Shown: positions 43,788 to 56,100, numbered from the stretch's first letter. The stretch is 64,000 nucleotides of DNA from Hyaloperonospora brassicae (GCA_947650285.1 CANTFL010001484.1:186001-250000), one strand, 5' to 3'. The notes: generated by a model from the letters alone, not told the origin. A program made the numbers and translations.

Positions 43788-44235
43788 TGCAACGGGGCAG
43801 CCCGTTACATGAAAATTTTCTTTGAGAAGAAATTGACAATAGATAATGTTACGTTGAATATTATTTTAACAGTATCAGAAGCATGGTGCTATTGTTAGGA
43901 TGACCGAAGAGTTTACTCATTGGTTGATATCGCAATGATGTCAACCCACCAATCGCTGCTAGACGCGCGCAATGGGTGGTGAGTAGACGTCATCATGCAT
44001 TTGGTTACATTAGTATAACTGAGTCAGGACAAACAGAGATACAAGAGTTTTAGGACTTAATTATATTAATAACAGTTTTACTTTTCCTACGACTAAAGTC
44101 TTTCACCTTAGTCGTTCTATCTTTCTCTGTGTAGCTCTACACCTAGCTGGGCACTGACTATCACTACATTCAGTGATAGTAAACTCCGTACTGGTTCCCC
44201 AGTACGTAGTCGTCGGTCCCCGTTTCAAAGTAGAA
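43788..44235 (+). repeat. Diverged family-1 LTR, opposite orientation to its surroundings
   Basis: Begins TGCAACGGGGCAGCCCGTTACATG, the inverse of the 2221-2614 LTR end, and carries GGTTGATATC...GATGTCAACC (43923), GACGTCATCATGCAT and TTAATTATATTAATAACAGT in LTR order. From about 44095 it diverges but still holds hairpins such as ACTATCACT/AGTGATAGT and GTACTGG/CCAGTAC. No internal region adjoins it in this orientation, so it is a solo LTR. Confidence 0.6.
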
Positions 44236-44690
44236 AACGCACGACAACTGACGATTGAATGTGTGTGCCGCGCGTGGCCGTTTGTTTATCGTGCTTACCT
44301 TTCTTCACGTTTGCTCGCTTATATCTAGCACTCACCCCGTCAAGCGATGGCAAACATTGTCAGTGCTACGTTTGGTTGGCGTTGGTGCTTCAACTAACTA
44401 TTCTAGTCGTAGAGACTGAGAGTAAAGGCTCTGGCATGTTCACCTAAGATGAAGATGCCAGAGACTGTAATCTGCATTGCAGTACACTCGATGCAACTAT
44501 TAGGGCTAAGAATTCAACTTAGGAGTATGCTCTGACCACATCGGACTTTAATATATGATCCTACAAGCTCTCGTGTGGCGAACATGCGTTGGACCGATGA
44601 CAGCAGCACTTGCTTTCTGTTATTTCAACAATTTGACCGTTTTGACCACGCCGTTTTTCGACAGATGTAAGTGCTCGCAACGATGCTAAT
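44236..44690 (+). other. Unassigned sequence between fossil repeats
   Basis: No gene recognised. A 62-codon frame at 44259 has a signal-like hydrophobic start but no further support. Confidence 0.3.
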
Positions 44691-44870
44691 TATATGTTGC
44701 ATGAACTTGACGACCGTGGTATGCATCTCGTCATCTCTAGGGCGACGAACATGACACTAATAGCTTATCTATCGAGACAGAGCCCATATGCCCGACCGCT
44801 TTCCATTCGAGGTCGCCTGAATGTGAAACGACTTCGCGCGTAGCATGAAAGATATTCTCACCCGCGATAT
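44690..44870 (-). mobile_element. Fossil family-1 gag start
   Basis: TTTCCATTCGAGGTCGCCTG...TTCGCGCGTAGCATGAAAG (44800-44850) aligns with the gag start region 9698-9750 in the same orientation. Probably part of the same old minus-strand element as 41800-43400, split by the solo LTR. Confidence 0.5.
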
Positions 44871-46300
44871 CATAGAGAATAATTTCTTGAATTTAGGTGG
44901 TAGAAGAAGAGGCACAAGGCGAAACAGGAAAATACATGCATGCATGCAGCAGACAATCATAGCTTTGAATTTGACTACAGTGTAGTAAGATGCTGCGATT
45001 TGTACATGCAAATACGTACAGAGGAAGCTCATAGGCTAACGAATACGCTAGTCAGATGTAGCCGATGATCGAATAAAATATAGTGAAGCATTGTAGTACA
45101 AACCTAACCTAAACTTCTTTGCCTTGTATTGATCTGAACACAAACTGCTAGTTTTTGTTCTCGTTACAATGTAGCTAATTCTTTTCATTACAGATGAATT
45201 GTACTACCATAAATCGGTTTGAATAGTCGTTGCCTATATTTGTGTACACAAGGGATGAAAGTAATACACTACAAGATGGAGGTTCTAGAAGTGATGCATT
45301 AACGATCACATCATTAAACAAAGCGCACACGATTGCGACTATACGACCGGCTAAATACATGCTTGGGATCAAATATATTTATTCACGCATGTCGTCTTCA
45401 TTCCTTCCCACGTCACTCGGTCGCGGAAAAGATAATTAGTGTTCTAGTATATCCTTACTAAAACGCTAGCTACCTTTTCCGCTACGGACTCTTTACAAAA
45501 AGAAAAGGGTACGGTGCTACTTTAAGCTTGCTCTAAAGTGTTCTTAAACTTCGATCATAAGGTCATGGTGCCTACGTTACAAATATATAGTACGGTGTGA
45601 CATTGTAGTGTGTGTAGCTGTCGTCTTGGCGGTACCGCTGTAAGTAGATAAGACGAGAAAGCGTCGTGTAATAATGTTTCATACACAATGCTGTGCAAGA
45701 TGTTGAATGTACGACCCGATGCATCATATGAAAACGGATGTCAATAACGATAAAAGACGACAAGATATTGGATAGCCGAAGAAATGGTTATAGTCCTATC
45801 GCAGGTGGTATTGCGGAAACATAAGGTGGGCTGCACGCTTACAAGGCGCAATGATTTGAGAATGTTACGTCCACCATACTTGAGAGGCTGCTGATTTTCA
45901 TACCGATGTTGGTGTTGATCTTGCTTTCGCAGTATGGGTGTAATGAAGCTAGATGCATGATCGCTATCTGGAGTGAGGGAGAGACTACAAACAAGCGCAG
46001 CAGTTCGAGTCTGTCTACCCATTGAACACGTAGAAAAGCAATTCAGCACTTCGCTAAGCTGCATTCTTGACATGACCACCCTACCCGCCGAGGACACGCG
46101 ACCTGTACAGTTTTTGACACTGGTATGTCAACAACCTACACGCTTATCTGAATGAGCGACGGAGACAAAAGACTGATCCGGCACCCTCGATGTCGCCCGG
46201 TCTGCCCTTATATACAATGAGGAGCGACACTTTCGCAAACACCATTAGATACCAACACAATTGTCCATGTGATCTCTTACATCTGTACATCCGGTCGTAG
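44871..46300 (+). other. Intergenic sequence, no supported gene
   Basis: Only short frames with many Cys/His/Tyr codons on either strand. The longest (46097-45741, minus) has no recognised motif and I do not call it. Confidence 0.35.
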
Positions 46301-46319
46301 AGTACACATCAGTGCTGCA

Positions 46320-46597
46320 TTGCTTAATCTCTACTGACTAAGTACATCTTGTTATCTTCTTATCCCGCAATTTCTTTTTTATTGTAAAATGCACTTTTTA
46401 GTTTATTCATCTTATGATTTATTGCTTTCATCATACTGACTGAGTGCATCTTTTCATTTCTTTATCTTGTAATGCATTTTTGTGGATATTTGAATCTTTT
46501 TAGGTTTTTCCATCTGGTTGTGCATTGCTTTTTTATCTCTGAGTATAATGAGCAAATATTCATGTTCTCATCTTGTGGTGCATTTTTGTGAATATTT
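46320..46597 (+). repeat. T-rich diverged tandem repeat
   Basis: Three loose units of about 110 bp around ACTGACTGAGTGCATCTT...CTTGTAATGCATTTTTGTG(G/A)ATATTTG, at about 46336, 46436 and 46560. The last unit touches the inverted-repeat element at 46598. Confidence 0.45.
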
Positions 46598-47600
46598 GGG
46601 AAAATAAAAAAAATGCCGCGTTAAATCACGAAAATAAAAAATGCCCCAGATAATTGGAAAATAAAAAAATGCCCCACGTCCTGAAATACTCAACGCAGCA
46701 CATCTATACAAGTTCTGCTTCTGGTTGTGGTGATTCTCAACGCAATTTGCATGAGCACGACGCAACCTGACCAACCCCTCATAGTAGGTGCTAGCAATTC
46801 AGAGTGCAAGTTGCTTAAATTTCGCCGTTATATTAAACCGTGTCACTAGTCTTAAAAGCAGCTCGGAAGGAGCAGCACCGCGCTCGTCTTATTCTAGCTA
46901 CACACACACACGTACACTGTCATTCATTGAGCACCAGCACGCGCGTGATGCGGGCGTTCGTGCACGCGCCTTATCGACTACAACGATTGAATCTTGCAGC
47001 TGCAACAGCACCAGCAATATCGACATTAGCAACTTCAATAGCAACCACAGCATCTGCAACAACAACAACAGCAGTAACAGCAGTAACATTATCATCAATA
47101 GCAACAACAACAACAGCAACCGCAGCGCCTACAAAAACAGAAGTGGCAACAGCAAAAGCATCATCAACAGAGCAACAACAACAGCAATCGCAGCGCCTAC
47201 AACAACAGCAACCGCATTGCCTACAACAATAGAAGTAGCAACAGCATTAGCAGCAACATCAGCAGCAACATTTAGAAAGCAACTTCAACAACATTAACGA
47301 AAGCAATAACATTAGCACCAACTGACTATGTTTTTACGGCCGCAACCGATGATACGAGGACACATTTACGTCCTCATGTCTCGCGTCTACGCCCGCAACT
47401 GGTGGCGGCAAGCGCAGCACGCCCGCGGCAGAACCCTCTCCGCGGCTTCCCGAACCGGGCGGGGGTTGGTCACGGCCGTGAAAGGGAAAACAAAAATGAT
47501 TAAGGACATTTGATTTTATTTGTGCCACATTAGCTTAATAATACTAGGACGCGGGGCATTTTTTTATGCTCGTGATTAAACGAGGCATTTTTATTTCCCC
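46598..47600 (+). mobile_element. About 1-kb non-autonomous element with terminal inverted repeats
   Basis: Left end GGGAAAATAAAAAAAATGCC, then GCGTTAAATCACGA, ATAAAAAATGCCCC, a second GGAAAATAAAAAAATGCCCC, and ACGTCCT. The right end (47600 to 47545) read inverted gives GGGGAAATAAAAATGCC, TCGTTTAATCACGA, ATAAAAAAATGCCCC, GCGTCCT. So TIRs of about 55 bp, with a partly doubled unit on the left. Flanks ATATTT and AAATAT could hide an AT-rich target duplication. No transposase; the interior is a CAA/CAG tract and GC-rich sequence. Class not assignable. Confidence 0.6.
46990..47310 (+). repeat. Imperfect CAA/CAG/CAT trinucleotide tract
   Basis: About 320 bp of CAACAACAACAGCAG-type repeats with interruptions. 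All frames give low-complexity Ser/Asn, Thr/Ala or Gln runs, so the ORFs here are not evidence for a gene. Confidence 0.8.
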
Positions 47601-48753
47601 TAAATATATACACAAAATGGAGATATTTCTTTTACTTCCGCTCTAACTATCTGTCCTCCATTCCACAATCGGATATATCTTACATCATTACTTTTCTAAT
47701 TTTCTCCTTTGTCAATGCATAAATTTCTGTTTGGCCGCCGCGACACGTTATATTACACAACTTGGCAATACGAATCTACAACATAAAATATGGACCGCAA
47801 GACGCCTTTTTAAACCAAATAGTCCATATGCAACACCTGCTGGAAGCTGAAGAGAAACTACGGCACCCCAGTCGTATTGAGTTACAACACATCGTCCACT
47901 ACGATTAATTCGAATCCGTGATACGGTTTTGCGTCTGCTGACTGAGTGGCGATCATTACAGCATATACATGCTGGCATGGGCCAGACTTTAGTATAAAGG
48001 CACCCCGTCGACGGAGAGACGATTCCTTCTTTTACTGCACAGCCATGATCCATGGGAAGAAATCTAAACCAGGCTGGAGTCACTGGGCCAATGTCGTATC
48101 GTTGCCTTGCTGGTTAAGGCTGCATCAGACATCACGTACGGAGAAGCTACACGTCAACAGCGAGCAGCTTTGCGTGAATTAGCTTAAACCTTCCATGTTC
48201 AGATCTTATTCACCCACAACAATAGGGACTTCGTGACAAGAAACATGCCCCAGTAAAACCCTTCCTGGCACTATGACAATGCCCTATTCTGCTTAGATAT
48301 TGTACAGCCTCGGCACGCATTGAACCCTGTATCCCAATGCTGCGTAGTTGACCGCGTGTGTGCGGTGGATAAGTTTTGTGCTAGCCAACCTTTGTTTACA
48401 GGTGAAAACACTGTAATGCATGGGCTAACGCGATGAGCGCTAATTGGGAAAAGGTTATGCGAAGCTCAACTTTGGTACACTGAAGCGATCATATGATCCA
48501 CATGAGTGTATAGGAGCGAGTGTAGCTTTGTCAAGTGTCCACATCCAATGGAAGTTGCGGTTTGTGCTTCTGTATGCACTGCAGTCGTTTAACATAAACT
48601 ATGAACGCCATGAAGTACAATGCCCATTTGAGCAAGCCGATTGATCATCATAACTACTTTTCATTAGTCGCCAGTATGTGTAAGAAAGCTATCATGCACG
48701 TAGGCGTGCGCTAGCTCATAGATCTCGGACAAGCTTGTGGGACGTCATGCTGA
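47601..48753 (+). other. Intergenic sequence, no supported gene
   Basis: No recognisable protein or repeat. The 111-codon minus frame at 48083-47748 has no motif and is not called. Confidence 0.35.
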
Positions 48754-49113
48754 TCAGAACAGTGACACGACGTTGCGGTGACAGAAGACGGCGAGGCCGA
48801 GCAGGATGATAAACGCTTGGAACCATAGAAAAGGCGACATCTGACATTGGATCCGCATCGCCATCTTGTTCACGTGCAGCTCTTTTTCCTCTTTGGTTCT
48901 ACATGCTGCACAAGTGGGCGTGGCATCGAGTGGTAACGACAGGCGGTCCACGACTGCGTCACACCTCTTACAACTTGCTAGCCCGGGAACTTTACCGCTC
49001 GCGATATCGGCCTCCAGCTGCGCACGCTTCTCCTTCTCCTCCTTCTCGCGCCGAGCAGCCACGATCTGAGGTCCACGGATCAAGTTCAGGTACAGGAACA
49101 ACAGCGAGTTCAT
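48754..49113 (-). CDS. Small zinc-ribbon, tail-anchored membrane protein
   Basis: 119 aa. The N-terminus MNSLLFLYLNLIRG may be a short hydrophobic anchor. Residues 20-40 are a charged helix (ARREKEEKEKRAQLEADI). Then a four-Cys cluster, CKRC at 48-51 and CAAC at 68-71, spaced 16 residues, likely one zinc ion. A membrane segment follows at about 93-110 (FLWFQAFIILLGLAVF), then a short basic end. The arrangement suggests a cytoplasmic zinc ribbon on an organelle membrane. No family named. Divergent to the E(z) gene with a 0.9-kb gap. Intron-free; start is the first ATG. Confidence 0.6.
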   Translation of the reverse strand: MNSLLFLYLNLIRGPQIVAARREKEEKEKRAQLEADIASGKVPGLASCKRCDAVVDRLSLPLDATPTCAACRTKEEKELHVNKMAMRIQCQMSPFLWFQAFIILLGLAVFCHRNVVSLF

Positions 49114-49449
49114 GGCTTCAGCTTCTTGGAATGTTGTTTGTTCGTCACGACAATTCAGACTAATCCTGATGAGAGCCCGATTCTATGTCTATACTTAGTA
49201 CCGGTACACTATACCGGTAGCCGCAAGCCTCGGTGACTCCATCACTCGACATAGAACAAAGCACGCAGAAAGTTTAGTGGAAGGACATAGCGCGCCCTAC
49301 ATAACTGAGAGGGCACAGAAGGCACGAGCGACGACGTCGGCGGTATCGGCGCAAACAACTGTTGTAGGTTGAACTCCGCCACTCGGCAAGTAGTTTGATG
49401 TAGACGGGCTACAACATGCGCGCAATCAGCATTTGCACACTTTCAGCAA

Positions 49450-49855
49450 AATGACCAAGTGGTTCACGGGTGAGGCCTTGGATAGGGCACTGTCATGACA
49501 AGGGCTCGGAGGATAGGTCGCTTGAAAACCGCTACGCGTGCCCGTGGCTTTTTTTTGGCGTTAGCGTTTCCGTACGGTATATTGCGCTGGTCTTGATATC
49601 AAGAAACTGGAAGCGTTCGACAGCAAGGCTAGATTCCATTACGTTGCTGTCCATGTGAAGAGCCGTAACGAACGGATAGTGCTGCGTCGAGGTCAAGAAC
49701 GAGTCGTAAACGTTTATTCATATGAGGCAGATGCGTCGAAAGGCACCCATTCATCCAAGGGCAGCAGCATAGCATTTGTGATAGAAACACACATACCGTC
49801 CGACAAAAAAGGTATACGTCGAGATCCGTTAGATGTGAGTTTGCGGCGATGAGGC
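49450..49855 (+). pseudogene. Possible broken gene fragment
   Basis: ATG at 49451 gives MTKWFTGEALDRALS then stop. Two frames later, 49565-49852 reads GLDIKKLEAFDSKARFHYVA and then VKSRNERIVLRRGQ, VNVYSYEADASKG and AFVIETHIPS, which has protein-like composition. Could be a decayed gene or exons with unrecognised introns. No family seen. Confidence 0.25.
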
Positions 49856-50015
49856 AGTATGTGCTGTCGGCATGGCTGGCAGAATCTGACTCCTTCTCCA
49901 CATTTCTAACCGGTAGTCAAATTCTACGAGATTAATTTGGACGCACCGCACATTTCGTCGCTTTCACACAACCGCTAACGTGACCGACCGACCATTGAGG
50001 CGACCGTTCGTAGAT

Positions 50016-53000
50016 ATGGAGGTGATAGTGCTGGAGGACAGCAGCAGCAGTGACGAGTCAAGCGAAGGCACGATAGAGCGGGACTCAGCGTCTGGCACTC
50101 TAGGGGACCCCTCGAACCTGCACCAGAAGTACGCGCAACCTGCTGGCTACGTGAACGCAGTAGAAACGGCACTAGCAATTGCCGCAGCCTTGGAGACAAC
50201 CGATATAGAAACGACCCGCAGCTCGGCTGGTAGACGGGGAAGGAGGAGAAGCGGTACTTGCGCACCAATGGCGCCGAAACAGCAGCACTCAAGGGCCAGG
50301 AGACGGTATAACGACGGAACAGGGAAACGGCCAAGACGTACCGAGAAGAATCGAAGCACCCGTTTGGACCAGGAAACTAATGATAGCCGCACGGCTCAAT
50401 GGAGGCAGCAGTTTACAAAGTCGAGACAGTCGACGTCCAGTAGCTCGAGCTCTAGTTGTGAGGCTCGTCGGGATTCAAACCTGGAGCCTGCGGGCCGTTG
50501 CCATATCGTTGGTCGTATCGGAGGTAAAAGCGCGGATCAGGAGCAGACACGACCAAGCAAGCCCTCAATTACAGCAAAAAAAGGTGCGCTATGTCGACAT
50601 CAAGCTACTTCTGCAACTGTCGAAAGGATGGACCCGTCAGAGGTCGTTGACTTGTTGTCATGCTCCTCCAGTTCTTCTGACTCGTCTGTCGTCCATGGCT
50701 TGTGCTCGCCATCGACGCGTCCACTTTCGTCTTTCGACTTGTTGCCGAGTAAGGCTACAAAAAAGCCTGTGACGATCAGGCGAAAGCGATCCGTACTGAA
50801 CGATCGCGACTCAAAGAGAAGAAAGCCAAGCGTAATTGGCACTCTTTCCGTGGAGAGCACTACCTCAAGAAGTCATGGACAACTATTGCCTAGTGCAAGT
50901 AATGATGAAGAAGTGTTACAGACTGGCAAGCGTAAACGCGTGCAGCGACCGATGCATGAAGGGTGCGATATTGAAGCAAAACAACCAGACAGAGCGCTTA
51001 TTGGTCGTACAACAAAGAAGAGAGATGAAGCTATCACGAATGATCAACGACGTAAGACGACTGGATCGAGCCCCACGGTCGCGAACGAAACTGCTTCACA
51101 CTCTCTTCTTTTGTCGTCATCGTCATCGGTGTCAGCATCTTCTTCGCCAGTTTCATTGCCAAGACCCCTGGCGTCTCGAAAACCCGTGAAAAAGCCGTCT
51201 ACATCGTCGCGATTGACGGGACGAGTGCGGGAAGAAGAGATCGGCAACACGGGACGATATCGCTGCGGCAAATCTGTGGCTGCAAGTACCATACCTTGGA
51301 GCAATGCGGGCTCGGCCTTGCCAGCTCTTGCGTCTGAAGTGTCTGTCAGTCCTCTGACTTCGCTGTCACCATCGCCGCCGCTATCACTGAGGAGGAAACG
51401 ACGGGTGCTTACCGGATTCATTGCAGACCGGGTGACGATTGACGACTTGCAGGCACAAGAGCGAGAGCTGGCGTGGATTCGAGCGCAGCGTAAGCAGACG
51501 CAGAACGGATCTCGTTCTTCAAAACCTGCTATCAAAAGGTGGCGTAGAACACATCGCGGTGATTTGTCGGGTGTACACGGTGCATCTTTCTCGGTGGAAC
51601 CAAAGTGTGGCGATAAAAAGCAAGATGCGAGCGAAGCGCTACCATCGGGTGCTGCTAGGCGACTTCTTGCTGCAGGTGATCACAGAGCGATGCTGCATAC
51701 CACATCGTACCGCGGTGTCTTTTTCACTAGCAGCCCGTCAAACATTCTGTGTGACCAAGAATGCAGTGCGCCGTATGATTCTGATTGCGACAGGCCGCTT
51801 ACCTATTACGGTAAGCTTGTGACAGTTCAGTTAGCTCTTGCAATTTGTTGTTGTTGCATCGTGCTGCCTCCTCGATTTGACGATAGTTCGTTGTTTTGCT
51901 GACGCTGTCTCGGCTGCTTCTCTAGATGACACTGATACACTGGCTACCCGCTGTTCGATCTTAGAAAGCTTTGGCAAGACACGACGAAGTTTCTCATCCG
52001 TGTTTCCTGACAAAATGGCTCAATCACAAAGTGATGTTAGTAGCTCAGTGATATCTTTGGTTGCCACACATCTTCCAACCATTCGCCGATGTTATCAGCG
52101 AAAGGTGCGAGCTATTCTATCAGAGGCCCGCCAGAAGATCAATAGGAGCCATGTGGCACGAAGGAAGTCCAGGGTAAAAGGTGCTTTCAGCAGTACGGAC
52201 GCAGCAGAGTATGAAGGTCTTTTCCTCAGAGTGGACTTGCTAACGATACGGTGTACATTGTTGATATAGGACTGGCGTCACATTCGCTGATTCGCTCCCT
52301 AGCAGAGACACGCGCTGTTAAGCAACTCAACGTCGTAAAGCACACGCGTAGTTTGAGCGGTGTCGGGAGCATCTCGTTTCAGATCGGCCAAGGTGATGTG
52401 CTTGTCCAAGACCAGACTATGTCGGCGCTGCTCGACGTTAACTATATCGGAGAAAGCTGCTGTCTGCAGAAATATACGACGAGCATCGGGGTGTGCGCTA
52501 GTTATCGTGTTGAGGACGACCCAATCTTCCACTATACGACTCGCCGACAGCCGGGTGCAATGACTAGCGGGAATGACGAGGGCGGGCTGGCAAAGAAGCA
52601 CGAACTATGGGCGAGACATGTGGCTGACGATGAAGTAGCAGAGTACGTGCTGCGATTGGTCGTAGGCTGTCTTGGTGATTCGGAGGAGGTATTTCATGCA
52701 CTGAAGACTGAGCTCAACTTCTCTCACGCATACACGGCATACAGCGAGCTAAAGAAGTTGCACGACTCAAGGCAGCGAACGCGCGCAAGACTGGATCAAG
52801 TTGGCAAGCTTTGTCGTGATGAAAAGCGCGCGGCGGATCCGGGCGTTGCGGCTATCGTCAAGTTGATGGAGCAGTCACGGCTGTCTTGGGCCAACCGCAC
52901 GGCAGCCTTCGATCAACGCTTGCAGCCACCGATCAGCAGCCTCGAGTCCAACCTTATCGATAGTCTCGTGAAAAGCGAATCGGCTGGCATGGCAGGGCTG

Positions 53001-54691
53001 GGGTTGCGCGTGACAGACTCTTATGACGAGCTGGTAAATGTGTATTGTGGCTCGTTTTGTCGGATGTGCTACACATATACTTGCCACGAGCATGGCTGGG
53101 ATCACCCGCTGCCGATCAGACGCGTAGATCCCGTGTACCCTCGTGTTCAGTTTGTGCCGCACCTGCCTGTACCTAATGAAGCATCACCTTCTCTGGCTTC
53201 TTCGGATGAAGACGTGATTTATCTGGGGAGCAAAGTATCAGGACAGCCAAGAGCTGCAGATTTTACAGCGGATAGGAGTACCCGCCGTGACGAATCGCTG
53301 CAACGTGTGGCCGAATTGCACCAAAGCCGGTGCGATATCGGCAGTGATGAAGATTCAGTAAGTGGTGTCAAAAGACCTCAGCGACGGCGATACAATACGC
53401 AAGATGATCCGTCCGAGTACATTGACACCTCACTTATACCGCTCGTGGTGGCAAAGATGCGTTTGTGTCTTTCGACGCGAAGGGCGTGTGGCAAATTGTG
53501 CTGGAAAAATGGCGGCGTCATCGGTAATTGGCGGGCCAAGTTGTCACCAGCGGAGATGGCTTTGATTCGAAAGCTCCGAGAGGTGACGGGCGATAACCCG
53601 TGCGTGCTGGCGGCTGTGGTCGGCGGTTTGGCCAGTTGTACAGAACTACGCGATTTGATGAAGCAAGAGGTTGATACCGACGAACATTTAGCAGCTAACG
53701 GCGCAGGGAGAGTGAGGCGTCATGTACAAAATTGGAAGCAGGGGTGGACATCAAGCGGGAAAAATTATAAGTTGCTACAGAGCACTCGAGATCAGCGATT
53801 GCAGGACCGAGGAACAGGGAACCACGAGTACAAACCTTGCATGCATCAAGGCATGTGCGACACCGCTGGCTGCTCGTGCATGAAACGCGATCATATGTGC
53901 GAGAAGGCATGCGCGTGCTCTCGCGATTGTCCCAACAGGTACGTCCGATATGTCAATAGAAGGATGAAGTGTTTTGGACTGGTGCAACAATTTGCGATAT
54001 TAAGCTCTGGCGACCAGATTGCCGTCGTAGAACAGGTTGATGAAAAGCTATTTGATGTGCTAACTGGGTGCTTCGTGTTGGTAGATTTGAAGGGTGTACC
54101 TGTGCGCCTGGTGAATGCCGTACTAGTAACTGCCCATGTTTTATGGCTCTGCGCGAGTGTGATCCTGACGTTTGCGTGGCATGCGGTGCCAGCGAATTGG
54201 CAGTGCGCAGACGTCCGCAGTCAACTTGTGACAACGTAAACGTGATTGGAGGCAACCACAAACGACTGGGCATGAGCTTTTCCTCTGTTCACGGTTATGG
54301 TGTATATGCACGAGAAGCAATTGCAGCAAACGAGTTTGTATACGAATATACTGGCGCGATGATCTCGCAAAGCGAGGCGGAGCGCCGTGGTCTGATCTAC
54401 GACAAGATGGAGACAAGCTATTTGTTTGATCTGAATGAGGACTTGGTGCTGGATGCCATTCGTTCCGGTAACAAGAGCAAGTTTATTAATCACGAAGGAG
54501 ATACACCAAACTGTACGGCAAAGGTAGTTAGCGTGTGTGGTGTGCACCACATCACGATTTGGACACTGAGCGATATCGCGGCTGGGGAGGAGTTGACTTT
54601 CGATTATCGATACAACCAGAGCGTTGGTCCGGACTGGAGTCAGCGTCGAGAACAGCTGGGGAATACCGCTCCGATACGCGCAGAGTCGTGA
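50016..54691 (+). CDS. E(z): Enhancer of zeste homolog, histone H3K27 methyltransferase (PRC2 catalytic subunit)
   Basis: Four exons: 50016-51810, 51926-52216, 52270-53938, 54085-54691, giving 1453 codons in one frame. Residues 1-600 are Ser/Arg-rich and disordered (animal EZH2 is about 750 aa in all). Then: a Cys/His cluster (FCRMCYTYTCHEHG, about 955) like the MCSS segment; a SANT-like helix region (LIRKLREVTGDNPCVLAAVV, about 1127); the CXC domain (about 1216-1285: CDTAGCSCMKRDHMCEKAC, CTCAPGECRTSNCPC, ECDPDVCVACGA); and SET (about 1310-1435: GYGVY, FINHEGDTPNC, ELTFDYRYN). CXC-SET order is specific to E(z). SET has NHE where NHS is usual. Acts in the nucleus in PRC2. In Phytophthora H3K27me3 is linked to effector-gene silencing, of interest beside the effectors here. 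Confidence 0.88.
51811..51925 (+). other. E(z) intron 1
   Basis: 115 bp, GTAAGC donor and TTCTCTAG acceptor, phase 1. Joins frame CDRPLTYY to DTDTLATRC. Traces persist in both pseudogene copies. Confidence 0.75.
52217..52269 (+). other. E(z) intron 2 (proposed)
   Basis: 53 bp, GTCTTT donor and GATATAG acceptor. Chosen because it restores the frame (AAEYEG to LASHSLIRS). The donor is weak and the intron very short, so another solution or a sequencing indel is possible. Confidence 0.4.
53939..54084 (+). other. E(z) intron 3
   Basis: 146 bp, GTACGT donor and TTGGTAG acceptor, phase 2, inside the CXC domain. Splicing gives CPNRFEGCTC, matching the CxNRxxGC pattern of E(z) proteins. The intron has no stop in the upstream frame. 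Confidence 0.85.
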
Positions 54692-56100
54692 TCGCTGTTC
54701 GTGTCGTGACCCGTTGTTCTGGACTATAGTACTGCGCGACCTCGTTTTGACGACGCATGGCTCAATGTCGGGTTGGCCTTCCACCTAAAAGTTTGCCTTC
54801 GATTACGTGCATGAGGCGACGTAAGTAAATGGTACACGAAATGAGCGTGGACGATCTTTAGTCATGTGGTGGATAGAGATTGGTAATGGAGACGTTTGAC
54901 GATGACGTGCCGGCGAAGGTCGTGCCCGAAATGAAGCAATGATCTCGATACACCCGGTCCATCTAGTGGAAGCAGAAGTTTCGAATATCATGAGTGCTCG
55001 TCGACCCGGATCGAAGCGGGCGCACTTCAATTCTCGTATCAGAATGTGGACAGAGCTGGTGTGACGTACTGAACTCGAGCGTTGGTCTTGTGACCCAGCA
55101 TGAGGAAAGAAATGTATTCACGATGTGAATGTCACTTCGGAGGAAATACGTTTCATTACACTGTTATCCAACGATAGGCCTTCTACCGTACCTCACTCGA
55201 CAACGGCATAAAGGGTCAAATAGGATCAAAATTCAAATGGTGACCCGAAGGGATGAGGGTGAGTGAGAAAAAATGAGTGAGGGGCCATATAAAATGAGAA
55301 AGTGGATCCAGTAAAAGTCACTAAGTGAACCTCAAATCCCAAGGAAGCGTGAACGACGAGTGGAAAGTCGAGTGAAGATTGTCTGGAGAAAGTGGAGACA
55401 AACCTCGAAAGTCAGAAGAGCCCAGATGGTGCCTTTAGCACACAAATTGTTTCATGTCTTTTCAGTTCAATGATCAGATGCCACGAGTTAGCGTTGACGG
55501 CGCGGGCTCGAATCCCTCACACGACAAAAACCTGACCGCTAGAACTGCTTGCGATAACATCTTCGGGTGCGGTAGTGTGGTAGCAGTTAATTGGCCCTGC
55601 TACGAAAACGAGCGTCCGTTCCCCAAGCTAGCTTGGGTGGTCGCACTGAAAATCTTCCGATGAAGGTGGCCGATAGTAGCCAACGGTAGTAGCCGGATGC
55701 GTTAGGGGTACAGCACAACGGGCGTACCCAGATCCCCCAACATGAATTCGCAATAAGTGACTTAAATCGGCGTTAGTCGTGACGACAAACAGGCGCGGAT
55801 AGCAAATCAGTACGATCCAAAAGATGTAAAATCGTCATAGGAAAGGTCCAAGATATAGTTAACTGCAAAAGGCGAGAGGCAACAGGCAAATATAAAATGC
55901 GAGAGGACACAACTGGATACTGTCGCAAGGCCAAAGTGCAGGGGAAATAGTCAAAGGCTCATGACGGAACAATCTGAGCTAGCTTAGACCGGTATAGGGT
56001 CTCACAGCGGTGGGGCGACGGTAAAGAAGAGTCAACCATAACCGGAATAGGAACTAAACGATAAATTGCGTTACGCCAATTTGACAATGTGGCAAGGGAC
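54692..56100 (+). other. Intergenic sequence, no supported gene
   Basis: Gene 3' flank, then moderately AT-rich sequence. No domain, repeat or RNA recognised; the 3' end of the LINE may lie in here. Confidence 0.35.

Noticed and set aside
44259..44447. Small secreted protein (62 codons)
   Set aside because: Only a hydrophobic start, between fossil repeats, with no promoter or homologue seen.
45741..46097. 118-codon minus-strand gene
   Set aside because: No motif and composition like random AT-rich sequence.
46788..47297. 169-codon and 130-codon ORFs over the trinucleotide tract
   Set aside because: Low-complexity translation in every frame of a CAA/CAG repeat inside a TIR element.
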